In this document: positions 8,160 through 18,400 of the stretch, one piece after another
How positions within the stretch are numbered: position 1 is the first letter of the stretch
How the letters are laid out: each line of letters starts with the position of its first letter
From: Singulisphaera acidiphila DSM 18658
GTDB lineage: Bacteria; Planctomycetota; Planctomycetia; Isosphaerales; Isosphaeraceae
DNA: 64,000 bases
Assembly: GCF_000242455.2 (NCBI RefSeq)
Contig: NC_019892.1
Location: forward strand, 9,434,744-9,498,743
Direction of reading: 5' to 3'
Program-made: the position numbers and the translations under genes
Notes under the pieces: generated by a model
Databases searched by the model: none
Told to the model about the DNA's origin: nothing
Seen by the model: only the letters and a program-made list of their open reading frames with translations

Positions 8160-8828
8160 TTACTGCAGCACGGGAAAGCCCTGCAATTCCGGTTTCGCGA
8201 CATTTGCGTCCGAGTCGACCAGGCGGACTTTGCCTCGGAAGAACTCGTAGGTCTCGGCTACGTAATCGAACTGGAGCGTCTTGAATGAGTTCGAATAGAG
8301 CCAAGGACGAATGTGGATCTTGACTAATACGCTGCCCGTGGGCGTCTGCTCAACCTCTTCAATCCCCCCGTGCCACCCAATCGGGTGTACCAACTTCTTC
8401 TTGAAGGCATCCGTATTATCCAGCCAGGCAAAGTGGTTACGGCGTTCTGCGGGACGGGTATCCTGTGCAGCCAGTGCGGCAGCGAATGTCTTCTGCAATC
8501 GAAGCATGTCACCCATGGCTTTCGGGTGAGGCACGATCGTAGTTCCCCTGTCGGCGGGGACCTGAGTCCGCATGGGGATCGGCTCGGGGCGACTATCGAT
8601 TCCCACCCTAAACACAGGGGCGAGACCTTGGCGGACGAGGGCATCTTGAATAAGCACACGTTTGAACGCGGGGGTCCCCGGGCTGGGACTTTTAGCCGGA
8701 GTAACAACTTTCGGAGGAGACACCGGTTTGGCTTCCCCGCCCTTCGTACCCGGGCCTGCGCCGACGAGGCCGCAGACCAAAACGCCGATGGCCCCGCCGA
8801 GGATGGCTCGGAATCGCTGAGACTTCAT
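8160..8828 (-). CDS. Exported hypothetical protein, likely paralogue of 583-1158
   Basis: This 222-residue leftward protein has a signal peptide (MKSQRF, then GGAIGVLVCGLVGAGPG) and a Pro/Lys-rich linker (SPPKVVTPAKSPSPG). Its C-terminal domain contains FAWLDNTDAFKKKL, GSVLVKIHIRPWLYS and ETYEFFRGKVRLVDSD. The Trp/aromatic spacing parallels the C-terminal domain of the protein at 583-1158. The similarity is at pattern level and would need a profile comparison. It stops about 80 bases from repeat A copy 2. Function is unknown; it probably lies in the periplasm or outside. Confidence 0.7.
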   Translation of the reverse strand: MKSQRFRAILGGAIGVLVCGLVGAGPGTKGGEAKPVSPPKVVTPAKSPSPGTPAFKRVLIQDALVRQGLAPVFRVGIDSRPEPIPMRTQVPADRGTTIVPHPKAMGDMLRLQKTFAAALAAQDTRPAERRNHFAWLDNTDAFKKKLVHPIGWHGGIEEVEQTPTGSVLVKIHIRPWLYSNSFKTLQFDYVAETYEFFRGKVRLVDSDANVAKPELQGFPVLQ

Positions 8829-8861
8829 AAAGTCGTCCTTCGCTATTAATTTGAACCGATT

Positions 8862-9725
8862 CTAGTGGATTGTAACTTCAACGCGGTACGTGTCAGCACT
8901 AACGCGAATGTGTTTGACAGTCAGCGTGGCGACGGGATCGGGGCCCATTGTGAGACCACACAGGTCGAGATATTTCACACCAATTAATTGCGTGTATTCG
9001 ATAAATGTCGATCCTACCGCTCCTCTGATCGTGAGTGCAGACTTGACGTCAGCAATCATACCGTTTTCGGAGAGTTGCAGAACTGGGGTTTCGATGGGTA
9101 AAGACCATCCCCCATTGAAGTCGGGTGGCGTTCCTGCTGGAATCGTATAAGAAATCTTTTCATGAAGGGTATAATTGAATCCCTCTACGGGCCATTCGCC
9201 GCCGCCGAGCTGCATCAATACGGTCGGCCCCGAACCAGCAGGGAAAGGGTCTTTGATGTAATCGAGGTACTCGGACGTAGCACCAATAAGGGCAAGGCAA
9301 TCGGCCGGCCCCCAATGCAGTTCGTGGGTAATATCGGTAGGTGGAGGGGCTGGAACAGTGGGGTCTGTCTCATCGCCAACATACGTCACATGGAGATGAA
9401 CCGTAAATTTCCCTGCTCGTCCGGATTGGACGCTTATTGTCGAGTCGTTACTATTTGGAGGTGTTACCGGAGCACCACCTGCGCATGTGTCACCTGACAT
9501 GACAATTGTCCATATGTAATCTGCCACCCGAGAGTGATCATTGTCGTCAAATTCGCAACTCAAGTGAACAAGTTCATTGAGATAATATACATTTCCCACG
9601 CTGTTGGGGCCATAAGCGCTAAAATCAACCACACGATCTGCTTGGGCGGACCGACCGCAAACTAATGCGAGCAGTAGAAAGGCGAACACCGTGCCGAAGT
9701 ACCGAATTCTGCTCAACGTGCGCAT
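8862..9725 (-). CDS. Exported beta-rich hypothetical protein
   Basis: It encodes 287 residues from ATG 9725. A TTG three codons earlier is possible, but GGAAGG spacing favours the ATG. The signal peptide is MRTLSRIRYFGTVFAFLLLALVCGRSAQA. The mature part is beta-rich and low in Lys (LSCEFDDNDHSRVADYIWTI, GKFTVHLHVTYVGDE), resembling PKD/Ig-like surface folds, with a few cysteines. It ends DTYRVEVTIH. It lies just upstream of the other exported gene on the same strand (33-base gap), so the two probably form an operon. No enzyme motif is visible. Confidence 0.65.
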   Translation of the reverse strand: MRTLSRIRYFGTVFAFLLLALVCGRSAQADRVVDFSAYGPNSVGNVYYLNELVHLSCEFDDNDHSRVADYIWTIVMSGDTCAGGAPVTPPNSNDSTISVQSGRAGKFTVHLHVTYVGDETDPTVPAPPPTDITHELHWGPADCLALIGATSEYLDYIKDPFPAGSGPTVLMQLGGGEWPVEGFNYTLHEKISYTIPAGTPPDFNGGWSLPIETPVLQLSENGMIADVKSALTIRGAVGSTFIEYTQLIGVKYLDLCGLTMGPDPVATLTVKHIRVSADTYRVEVTIH

Positions 9726-9980
9726 TGTAGGCAACCTTCCGATAACGGAGAATAGGAATCTCGCGGGTCAGACTGCGTAGGTAAGACTGGGCGATCTACC
9801 ACGTCGATGGTGAGTTGCGGGGCATGTCCCCAACGTTGGGACTCGCATACCAGACTTGGGTTATCAAGCAAAGCCGAAGCTCGCCGCACGACGATATCGA
9901 TGCGAAGTGACAAAACCGCTCATAGAGGTCAACCTGATGGGGGAGGCGTGCCACTTAGGATCACGGCCACAGTAAAACAG

Positions 9981-9988
9981 TTAGATTT
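9981..9988. repeat. Left target-site duplication of the IS66 element (TTAGATTT)
   Basis: The eight bases TTAGATTT directly precede the GTAAGC end of the element and are repeated exactly after its other end at 11509-11516. Eight-base duplications are characteristic of IS66. Confidence 0.9.
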
Positions 9989-11508
9989 GTAAGCCTTCAG
10001 CGGAACTCAGCGATGGGCACGGGCATGGGTGGCAACTCATCGGTGCGTAGGTAGGCGCGAATCGCCTCGGTTACGGCGGAGACGGGATTGTGGCCGCGTT
10101 GCTTCAGCGTGCGGAAGACGCTCATCAGAATCGCCTGAGTCTCGGCCCCGTCCTCGCTGCCGTTGGCGTAGCTGTTCTTCCTCGCGATTACGGCCGGGCG
10201 GATTTGACGCTCGCCGTGATTGTTGTCGAACGGGACTTCGGGATGGTCCAGGAATGTGAACAACTCGGACGCATGCCGCCGCAGTCGTTTGATCAAGCGG
10301 CGGGCGTGCTGGTGCTCCCAGGGTTGGGCCAGCAGTTCGCGCAACCTCCCGTCCAACCGCTGCCGGCGCGAGGTGAACGCCTTCGTGGAGAGTTCCTTCC
10401 GCCGCTTGCTCAGGCGGATCGAGTCGCGGATCAACCGCTTCAATTGCTGGGAAAACGCCGGCCAGTCGCCGCCGGGCTTGTGGTAATGTTGCGTCCGCTT
10501 CAGGTCGCGCAGCAGGTGCGGCAGACATTTCTGTTTCTGCTCGCAGACGACCGTGTTGTAGGCACCCCAAAAGTCGGTGACCAACACACCGGTGAATTCC
10601 TTCTTGAAGAACCGCTTCAACGCCGGACTGCCCCGCCGCCGGTCAATCATGTAATACGTGACGTCCTTCGAGGCGAAACACCACAACCAGTAGGTCGTGC
10701 CGTTGACTCGCCAACCGGTCTCGTCGGCGTGCAACACGGCGCTGTCGAGGGCTTGGGTCTGAATCTCGAGGTACCAGGCCCGAAGGATTTCCCGCAGCCG
10801 CCGCCACATCTGGATCAGGCCGCCGGAAGACAGCTTGAACTGGAGGTGGAAATTGAAGACGTCGATGATCTGGGCCAGCGTGGTCCCCAGCAGGTAGTGG
10901 AGCCAGGCCGAGAGGACCACGACACGGAGACCGATGGTCGAGCCGGACAAGGCGTCGGGGACAGTCGGTTCGACGGTGGTGCGGCAGTGCGGGCACCAGG
11001 AGCGATGGATCGTGTGCTCGGTGACCACCGGCGTAATGTCGACGGGGATGTCCTCGATGACGCGGGTCCGGGAACCACGGCAGGGTCGCACCGGCCCGTG
11101 ACACTTGGGACAGGCCGAGAGGGTGTGCTCCTCCTGGCGATCGATCCGCGTCGGCGCGGGCCGATGCAGGCCGGGATGTCCCGGCCTGGCCCCTTTGGGT
11201 TTGGCCCGTCCCTTGGCGGGTGGCTTCGCGTAAGGCGGAGTCTGTCCCGAAGGCGCCGACGGGTCCGTACCGATCGGCACGCCGACCTTCTTTTCAGCCA
11301 GTTGCTTGGCCAAGTTCAGGAGCGCGAAGACGACCGCTTCCTGGCCCTGCTGAAAGATCAGCGTGGCTTGCTCGGCCGTCAGTTGCGGACCGAGAACAGT
11401 CAGCAGGGATGCCACATCAAGGGTGTCTGAACCCGTCGTTGCCATGGGCATAGTGAAATGGAGCGGTCCTCAGATTGCAAGACGAACTGAATTCGGCGGA
11501 AGGCTTAC
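9989..11508 (-). mobile_element. Complete single-ORF IS66-family insertion sequence
   Basis: The element is 1520 bp. It begins GTAAGCCTTCAGCGG (9989-10003) and ends CGGCGGAAGGCTTAC (11494-11508); these 15-base ends are inverted repeats matching at 13 positions and carry the GTAAGC tip typical of IS66. Identical 8-base duplications flank it. It contains only the DDE transposase gene and lacks the tnpA and tnpB accessory frames of canonical IS66, as in several smaller members. The intact gene and perfect duplication indicate a fairly recent insertion into an AT-rich intergenic site. Confidence 0.93.
9997..11451 (-). CDS. IS66-family transposase
   Basis: The protein has 484 residues. An N-terminal helical segment (LTAEQATLIFQQGQEAVVFA) precedes a Pro/Lys-rich linker and a zinc-finger block (CPKCHGPVRPC, then WCPHCRTT). 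The DDE domain follows with LHADETGWRVNG (first Asp), GVLVTDFWGAYN (second Asp) and FDNNHGERQIRP near the end (Glu), then the IS66 C-terminal signature SEDGAETQAILMSVF. All catalytic residues and both ends of the IS are present, so it is probably functional. The stop codon lies inside the terminal inverted repeat. It starts at ATG 11451 or two codons later. Confidence 0.95.
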   Translation of the reverse strand: MPMATTGSDTLDVASLLTVLGPQLTAEQATLIFQQGQEAVVFALLNLAKQLAEKKVGVPIGTDPSAPSGQTPPYAKPPAKGRAKPKGARPGHPGLHRPAPTRIDRQEEHTLSACPKCHGPVRPCRGSRTRVIEDIPVDITPVVTEHTIHRSWCPHCRTTVEPTVPDALSGSTIGLRVVVLSAWLHYLLGTTLAQIIDVFNFHLQFKLSSGGLIQMWRRLREILRAWYLEIQTQALDSAVLHADETGWRVNGTTYWLWCFASKDVTYYMIDRRRGSPALKRFFKKEFTGVLVTDFWGAYNTVVCEQKQKCLPHLLRDLKRTQHYHKPGGDWPAFSQQLKRLIRDSIRLSKRRKELSTKAFTSRRQRLDGRLRELLAQPWEHQHARRLIKRLRRHASELFTFLDHPEVPFDNNHGERQIRPAVIARKNSYANGSEDGAETQAILMSVFRTLKQRGHNPVSAVTEAIRAYLRTDELPPMPVPIAEFR

Positions 11509-11516
11509 TTAGATTT
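11509..11516. repeat. Right target-site duplication of the IS66 element (TTAGATTT)
   Basis: Exact copy of 9981-9988, directly after the GGCTTAC end of the element. Confidence 0.9.
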
Positions 11517-11732
11517 TAATATGGCAAATGAAATTTTTATTAAGACGGAAAGTGTTCAGCTTGTTTTCCCGAATGCATGGAATTTTGTGACATTTAAACA
11601 ATAGATTACATGATTCATGCTAATTACTGCAACGGGCTGTGGTACGGGAATCAAGTCGCATTCGTCGCGACCCTCTCGGTCTCACCGTTGATCCACCGGC
11701 CCTGACGCTACGGCACCGTATTGCAACAAAAA

Positions 11733-12226
11733 GGGGGGACATAGCAAATAATCGTCTCAGGTCCGCTCCTTCTTCGGCCTCACGCGCGCACACAGGCACG
11801 ATGCCAACCCCAAACGCTCGGCCACGACTCGCCGCCGAACGCTTCCCATGATCGACCGAATGCCGCAGGCGATTCAGGTCGACCCGCCGAGAGCGGCTCG
11901 TTCACACGCTCCAACCAACGCGAGTCACGCAACGGCGGCTCGCCGCGCCAGAGCTTCCTTGGCCACTCAACCAGGGGACCAGGCTCGACCAGCCCCAGTC
12001 CTCCGCACGGACCACCAACTCGGCGCATAACGCATTCCGCTCAACCTAACGCTGTACGGTGAGCAGATGCTCGTCGGCCTCGAGCGGGAACGCCTTGAAA
12101 CGACCTGGCCACACTTGTCCCGGCGTGTGGTGGGGACGGTGATTACGTCGCGCGGGCCCCGTCAGAAGCCACCGCATCCAGCGGCTGAGGTCGCCATCCG
12201 CGTGGGGACGAGTCACACTATCCCCT
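11733..12226 (-). pseudogene. Second RAYT/Y1 transposase remnant, internally deleted
   Basis: It is nearly the same sequence as 1467-1965: GGGGGGACATAGCAAATAATCG at its left end, then the C-terminal coding part. Reading leftward it starts only at RPHADGDLSRWMRWLL, so the N-terminal third with the HxH motif is missing. Homology stops near 12212, where a short ACTATCCCC remnant of the other end is joined on. The tyrosine codon of the expected RYVERNA segment is changed to TAG, a nonsense mutation at the presumed catalytic Tyr. It therefore cannot act itself. It abuts the stop codon of the large exported protein. Confidence 0.75.
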
Positions 12227-12232
12227 CGGTTC

Positions 12233-15200
12233 TCACTCATCACCCCCGACCTGGAAAAAGGCATCGTTCGACACCCCCTCGCCGATTCCGCTGTCGGCAG
12301 TGAAAGTCACGTGAAGGCGATAAGCGCCGGGTTTCGTCAGATCGAACCAGTCATTGAGGTCGAACCGCATGGCCTCGAAGGTTTCGAGAGGGGCGAGTGT
12401 GCGTGTCCCCTCCCCCGGATCGAAGTGAGCGTCCCGCTTCGGCTCGACCGCCTCGAGAGGGTAGACTGGGTTCAAAACCGACCTCGAGCCTCGCGGCGGG
12501 GAATACCAGAGCGAGAGGTTAACCCCATTCCGCAACGCAGGCTTACCGTCGGGGCCGGGGCGAACGAACTCTGTCGGGCTCACGTGGGCAACCCCGAGCC
12601 GGTTCCGGATCTGCATTGCCACGGCGATCGGTCGGCCCGGCTCGTAGCGGGTCTTGCGCGGTTCGGCCCGTTCCGCCAGGGCGTCCAACCCTCCTTTAAG
12701 TTTAGGGCCATATTGGCCGCCGAACTCGATCTCGGAGGCTGGGGCGCGGGCAATGACGTGGTGGCCGACGAAGCCATAGAAGCGTTCCCACCCATACCCT
12801 TTGCGAACCTCCTCGGCTTGCCAGACATAGCCGTTCGTATTGTATTCGCGGTGGGTGACGCCATCCTGGCTGGTCAGATCGATCGGCATATTCTTCAGGG
12901 TGAGCCAGCGGGCCTGCTGTGGGAATCCCGGTAGGTTCGCCAGTCGTGTTTCCCCTTGCCCTTCGAGCGAGAAGATCGCCCGGCCGGCGGCGACGTCCTC
13001 GTGAGTCGCCGGCTTCGCGAGGATCGGAAATTTCAGGTGGACTTTGGAGTCAGAGAAGTCGTGCATGCCAGGATGTGCCGCGAGCGTGAACCGGTCGCCG
13101 AACCGCTTCAAATAGACGACACACGCGGCCACGGCTTCATCTCGGCGCGTTTCCGGCCAGAAGAGATTGAACTCGGGGCAACCTTCGAGGCTCGAGAGCT
13201 TCCAGGCGAGGAAATCGCAGGACCGGAAGGGGTGTTCCACCCCGATCGTGATCCCTTCCAGATGGAAACTGGATGAGCCGTAGTTCACTGCCGGGACGTT
13301 CTTGATCTTGCAATGGACGCCCCCCCTCGCGTCTCGCTCGACGGTTCCGAGCGGGGCCTTGTCCGCCAACCCGGCGAGCACGCCTTCGCGGAAGCCGGCG
13401 ACCACGATGAGCGACGACGTAAAGAGGTTATCGGCAAACGACGATGACTCTCCCCGGGCTTCGGCAAGGAGCGGAACCCAGGGGGACTTCGAGTCGTTGA
13501 ACAGCCAGCGCGCGGCCGAGGCCAGCGCGGGGTGATCGGGCTGAGCCAAAAGCGGCTGCAAGGCAGTGAAGGTGCCATATTCCAGCATCTTCGGGCTGGT
13601 CGTCCGGAGCCAGGCGGCATACTCGTCAAGCGCCTCGACGTCGCCAAGTCGAGCGCGAATCTGGGTGAACCGGGCCAGGGACGCCGCAAGGTTCTGGTCG
13701 GCGTTCTGCGGGTTTTCTTGATCGCGCCAGCGGTCGGACCGCTCCCGGCACTTCTTGCTGAGTTCCTGGAGGAGGGGCAACGACGCCTTCTCATCCCAGG
13801 AGGCCAGAATGGTACTCATGTGACAGGCGGCCCCAAATCCTTGGTCCGGGGATGACTGAGGGTTCCCCGTCCGCTCGATCTGCCCGGCCCGGCGAAGCAT
13901 CAAGGCGGTGACGCTCGGGTCCCGCCCAGTCCGCAACGACTCCCCTTGCAGCGGCCTGGTGCCTGGTTGGGGAAGCGGCATCCCCTCCTCGACGACCGGC
14001 GAGACGATCGCCCCGGCCGCTTCCAGCCAGCGGGCCTGGCCAGCCGCATCGTCGAGCAAGGTCCGATACCACCGCTCGACCAGCGGGACCGAACGGGTCT
14101 TTTCCCAGAACTGGCGGATCGAGCCCGCAAGGGCCTTCCGCGCGGCGAGGTCAAGCGTCTTCCACCCGTACATTCGCTGGTCGGCAAACTCTTGAGTCTT
14201 GAGAATGCCAATCAGGGCGGCGAACGCAGCTTCGTAGACCGGGTGGACGAAATGATCGGCCGGTAAGCTTCGACTATCGCTGACCGAACGCGTGAGCCGG
14301 CTGTCGGACTCGAGCACCTCGAGCAGAGGCACGACGGCCGGGTCCCCCTCGGCAACCAGGTCGCGCACCAACGGCGAGTTGCCGGGAGAGGCAGAGCCGG
14401 GCGACATCATCTGCCGCTCGTCGATCTGGTCGAGGTCACGAATCAAGGCCGCGATCCGGGCAGAAGGGTCGCCCCCTTTCTTGGGGATCGGCCCCCGGGC
14501 CGCCATCTTGGCCCTCCGCTCCTGGTCGCGGAGCAGTTCGTCGAGCTGTGTGAGACCGTAAAAACGAGGGGGGGGGCCTGCGTCTTCTCGATTCTGCCGC
14601 TCCGGAAGGGGGAAGCCCATTGCTTCGGCCTGAGCCGAGACCAGGTCGCGGAACTTCGCCAGCCTTCGAGCCGTATCGAGGGCAATCACATCGTCCCCCC
14701 TTATGTGGGCCCCGATCAATCGCTCAAAGGCCGTGTGGGTCCAGTCGGCAGCCAAGGTCAGGTAGGTGATCCCATAATCCGTCAGGTCACGCGTCCGAGG
14801 CTTGGGCGTCCAGGTCGTCCCAGCAGCGAAAAGGGTTTCGGCCAGGTCGGCGCGACCAAGGCGAAGCAATAAGCAAATTTTGATTGGCGAGTGGTTCATC
14901 ACGCCCGCAACGCCAAAGGGATTCTGGCCTTCCTTGGGGAAGCCCCAGTAAACCCCCTGCCTGAAGCCATTCAACGGCGTGGCCTCCCGCGTTCGCTTCA
15001 GGTTAACGGCCAGATCCTTGATATCGCGATCGAGATCGACCGGCTCACCAACGGCCAGGGCCGGATAGACCTGGCCATCCCAGCAGACGACGAATCGTCC
15101 GGGCATGTCGGCCTGCTCGGGCAAAACAAATCCGTGAGATTTCACATCAAAATAATTAGGAATTTCTACTTCGCGGTATTCGCATCCCCGCGGGTCGGCC

Positions 15201-15433
15201 ACTCCTTGTTCGAAGAGGGAGGCCGTCGCGTTCACAAGGAACTTTGGCAGCGTCGTCGCGGGGGCAATCCAGGGTTGGCCCTGGTTCGGAGGCTCGGGGA
15301 TCCGCTTCCCCTCGAATTTGGGAACCGGCCGGTATTGCTGAGCCCCGAGCATGACGACCGCGATCAAGGCCAGCAACGCGAGCCACGAGAAGCGAGCGGG
15401 ACGTCCCAGGCTCGCCGACGTTTCAACGCTCAT
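12233..15433 (-). CDS. Very large membrane-anchored or exported hypothetical protein
   Basis: This 1066-residue protein has an N-terminal signal anchor (RFSWLALLALIAVVMLGAQQY) and an AGAGAAT-like ribosome site before ATG 15433. The middle (residues about 200-700) is mostly helical, with repeat-like stretches such as LLQELSKKCRERSDRWRDQE and DPAVVPLLEVLESDSR that recall HEAT-type solenoids. The last 300 residues are beta-rich (RFTLAAHPGMHDFSDSKVHL; YRLHVTFTADSG), as in extracellular carbohydrate- or protein-binding folds. No catalytic motif was recognised. It follows the 15497-19024 gene by 63 bases on the same strand, so both are probably one transcript opposite the membrane-fused sigma factor. 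Confidence 0.7.
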   Translation of the reverse strand: MSVETSASLGRPARFSWLALLALIAVVMLGAQQYRPVPKFEGKRIPEPPNQGQPWIAPATTLPKFLVNATASLFEQGVADPRGCEYREVEIPNYFDVKSHGFVLPEQADMPGRFVVCWDGQVYPALAVGEPVDLDRDIKDLAVNLKRTREATPLNGFRQGVYWGFPKEGQNPFGVAGVMNHSPIKICLLLRLGRADLAETLFAAGTTWTPKPRTRDLTDYGITYLTLAADWTHTAFERLIGAHIRGDDVIALDTARRLAKFRDLVSAQAEAMGFPLPERQNREDAGPPPRFYGLTQLDELLRDQERRAKMAARGPIPKKGGDPSARIAALIRDLDQIDERQMMSPGSASPGNSPLVRDLVAEGDPAVVPLLEVLESDSRLTRSVSDSRSLPADHFVHPVYEAAFAALIGILKTQEFADQRMYGWKTLDLAARKALAGSIRQFWEKTRSVPLVERWYRTLLDDAAGQARWLEAAGAIVSPVVEEGMPLPQPGTRPLQGESLRTGRDPSVTALMLRRAGQIERTGNPQSSPDQGFGAACHMSTILASWDEKASLPLLQELSKKCRERSDRWRDQENPQNADQNLAASLARFTQIRARLGDVEALDEYAAWLRTTSPKMLEYGTFTALQPLLAQPDHPALASAARWLFNDSKSPWVPLLAEARGESSSFADNLFTSSLIVVAGFREGVLAGLADKAPLGTVERDARGGVHCKIKNVPAVNYGSSSFHLEGITIGVEHPFRSCDFLAWKLSSLEGCPEFNLFWPETRRDEAVAACVVYLKRFGDRFTLAAHPGMHDFSDSKVHLKFPILAKPATHEDVAAGRAIFSLEGQGETRLANLPGFPQQARWLTLKNMPIDLTSQDGVTHREYNTNGYVWQAEEVRKGYGWERFYGFVGHHVIARAPASEIEFGGQYGPKLKGGLDALAERAEPRKTRYEPGRPIAVAMQIRNRLGVAHVSPTEFVRPGPDGKPALRNGVNLSLWYSPPRGSRSVLNPVYPLEAVEPKRDAHFDPGEGTRTLAPLETFEAMRFDLNDWFDLTKPGAYRLHVTFTADSGIGEGVSNDAFFQVGGDE

Positions 15434-15496
15434 CGAAATGATTCTCCATAGTGAGTGCGCCCAGCCTGAATGCCCTTGGGTCGTGCCGCCCCTGAT

Positions 15497-18400
15497 TCAG
15501 TCGTCGCAACGGTACAGCAGAGGGGTATCTCCCGTCCGACCGGCTTCCCTCGGCCTCGCCTCATTGGGAAAGCCAAGGATCAGGGCGGCGGCCAGGCGAA
15601 GCTGGGCCTCGAGGCTGGCGGCCGTCCAGGTGTCCGCCTTGAGCGGTGGCTTCCGGGCCGCGTCGGGCAGGGTGCGGATCATCGAAACGATCGCCCGAGG
15701 GTCGTAGACGGCCAGGCTCTTGAAGATCGTCGCATTGGCGGCGTTATATCTTGCGTTCGAGTTGATCAGCAAGTCAGACAAGCGCTCGAGTTCAGGAGTG
15801 GCGATCACATCGGCGATCGCCCGGTCGTAGCGGGCAACCAGCATCGCCAGGGCAAACGTCCCCTCGAGTCCCCTGGCATCCGGCTCCAGGACTGACGGGG
15901 CCCGCGAAGCCGCGACCAGCCAGATCCGTTCGGCGAGCCGTTCCGGGTCGAGCCGCTCGACGACCGGGAGCAGTTCCGCCATCAGGTTGGCGACGGAGCC
16001 CTGCCCCAGGCCCTGGTTCCCCTTGACCGCGATCTTGCGAAGGCCGTCGTAGGCCTCGTCCAGCAACCGGCGGGCTTCGACGGGGTTCGACCTGGCCAAA
16101 CCGTCGGCGATCCTTCCAAGCCCGAACGGGACAAGCGCGGAGCTGGCCGCCATGCCAGTATCACCGATGGTCTCGAGCACGCGCCGGGCCCGAGGCAGGT
16201 CGAGCTTCGCCATCGTGCGGGCGGCCTTCAGAACAATCCAGGGCCGATTGTAGAAGCCCGGAGAAGGCGGAGCGATCAGGCGTTCGGCCTCGGCGGGGTC
16301 GATGCTCGCGAGCCGGCTCGCAGCCTGGCTGTTGTAGCGGCTGAGCGTTGCGGCGTCGGTCGGCGAGACATTCGTCCGTCCCCGCCGCTCAAAGAGCGCA
16401 GTGGCGGCCGGGAGGTCGATCGCGGCAAGGACGCAGGCGAATTCTTCGGACTCGGAGAACCAGGTCTCTTTGGGCAAGGCGGCCACGACCTTCTGGCCCT
16501 CGAGCAGGATCGGGCGCGCCCGTTCGATCTCGCCGCGTTCGAGCCAGCGGTCGGCGACCTGGCCAAGGAGGCTGACCTTCTGAGCGGTAGGCGCGGCCAG
16601 GCGTGCGTCGACCAGGGCACGCTCGAGGAGGTTTTCCCGGAGCGCTCGATCGGGCGCCGGGCGAAAGTCTTCCAGGGCGAGCCAGCAGAGCGCCCTTGTG
16701 CCGGGGTCGAGGTCGGCCTCCACCGTGGCGATGGCCAAGGCGGGGTCATCCTCAAACTGGCTGAGCGCCACCTGGATCAAGACATTGGTCGGTTCGGCGA
16801 GCACACGGTTCTCGATCATCTCGAGCACTGGCCCGGGGTCGACCCGCGCCAGGGCCGGAACCACCGAAGCGCTGAGGGTCCCGAGCGAGCCCGACCGGGC
16901 CAGCGGGAGCAACGGCCCGAGCAGTTCCCGGGCCAGGGCGCGCTCTTCGGCCCTGGGGAGCGGTGAGGGGAGCGTTTTGAGGTTCGCAATCGGCGGCTCG
17001 GTCACCCGGGCCAGCCGGATCTCGACCGGGTCCGCCTCGCCCCCGACAATTGCGCCCCCGAACCGAAACTCAGGGACCTCGGCGAAGATGAGGGCCGCTC
17101 CGTTCGAAACCCCGGCGAGCCGGAATCGGCCGTCGGCGTCCGCCTTGGTAGACGTCCAGATCGGCCCGTCGCCCGCCTGTGAGACCACGGCCCCTGGCAC
17201 CGGCTTGCCATCGCGGTCAATGATTCTTCCCGTCACGACCCGGACGCCCCGCGACCGCTTGAGGGTAAGGTCGGGGAGCGTGAGCAGGTCCGTCTCGGGC
17301 AAAGGAACCCAGGCCGTCCTGGCGGGGAAAAACCCTGGGGCGGTCACTTCAACCCGGAATTCGCTGGCTTTCCGCTCCAGCTCTTTCGGGGTCCGGAAGG
17401 TGCCGTCGGGGCCGGTCCTGATCTCAAGGTTGTCCTCGAACCTGGCCTGTTCGGTGTGGCCCGGGGAGTTGTCTCGCGCGACCCGGAACTGAACCTTGAC
17501 GAGAAGATCGGCCAGCGGCGTCCCGCCCGGCCCAAGCACGCGGCCAGCGACGGCGAGCACCGGCGTCGGGGCAATCGCGACCGTCACCGGATTCGTTTCG
17601 CCCGCTTGAACCGTGAGCGGGCTCTTGCTCTGCCGGTTCCGGAGCTTGGCGGTGATCGTCACGGTCGAGTCCGGCCCGAGCCCTTCGAGGACGAAGTCCC
17701 CCTTGTCGTCGGTCTTGACCTGGATGCCTCCGCCGCTGGAGCCTCTCCCTCCGGTGAGCATCCACGACGCCTGGACCAAAGCGCCGGGAACGGCCTGGCC
17801 GGCCTCGTTCACAACCTGGCCCCGGAGAGGAGGAGCAGCGGGGAGAGCCTCCCTCGTCGCCAGTTCGATCACCTTGGGCGGTTCGGGGACCGTGAAGTCC
17901 TCCCAGCCCTGGCTGGGTGCCAGGACGTGCGTCGAGGGCAAGGTAAAATGACCGACCCGGACCTGCCCGGGTAAACTCTGGAAGGTGTAACGTCCCTTTT
18001 CATCAGTCTTGACGTTCAGGCTCCCGTTTCGATTCGCCCCGATATAAATCAATGTGACCGAGACGCCCGGTACGGGCTTGCCGGTGCCCCGTTCCAGAAA
18101 CAGGCCGGTGACGGTGACCGGCTTCTTGAGCGGGATGTCCACCACCAAGTCTTCACGACCTTCGCGAACGATCAAAGATCGGGGAAGGTCGACCACGACG
18201 GGCAGGTCGCCGGGAGGTTTCAGGTCAAGTTGAAGGCTGCCCACGGCGATCGGGGCAAGGACAAACCGGCCCTCATCGTCGGTCGTCGTCCTCACATACC
18301 CGGTCGTCTCAGGCTCCGTGTTGGGGGCGCCGCCAACACGGGTCCAGGCCTGGACACGCCAGCCTCGGGCATTTTTCAGGTCAACGGCCGAGAGCCGCCC

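Noticed and set aside
10090..11430. Plus-strand frame of 446 codons inside the IS66 element
   Set aside because: It is opposite the clearly functional transposase and has no motif of its own.
14089..14115. Short similarity between 7776-7800 and 14093-14115 (ACGGGTCTTTT, CCCAGAACTG)
   Set aside because: It lies inside a coding gene at one place and between genes at the other, is limited to about 23 bases with an indel, and shows no repeat boundary; it is treated as chance or an unproven fragment.
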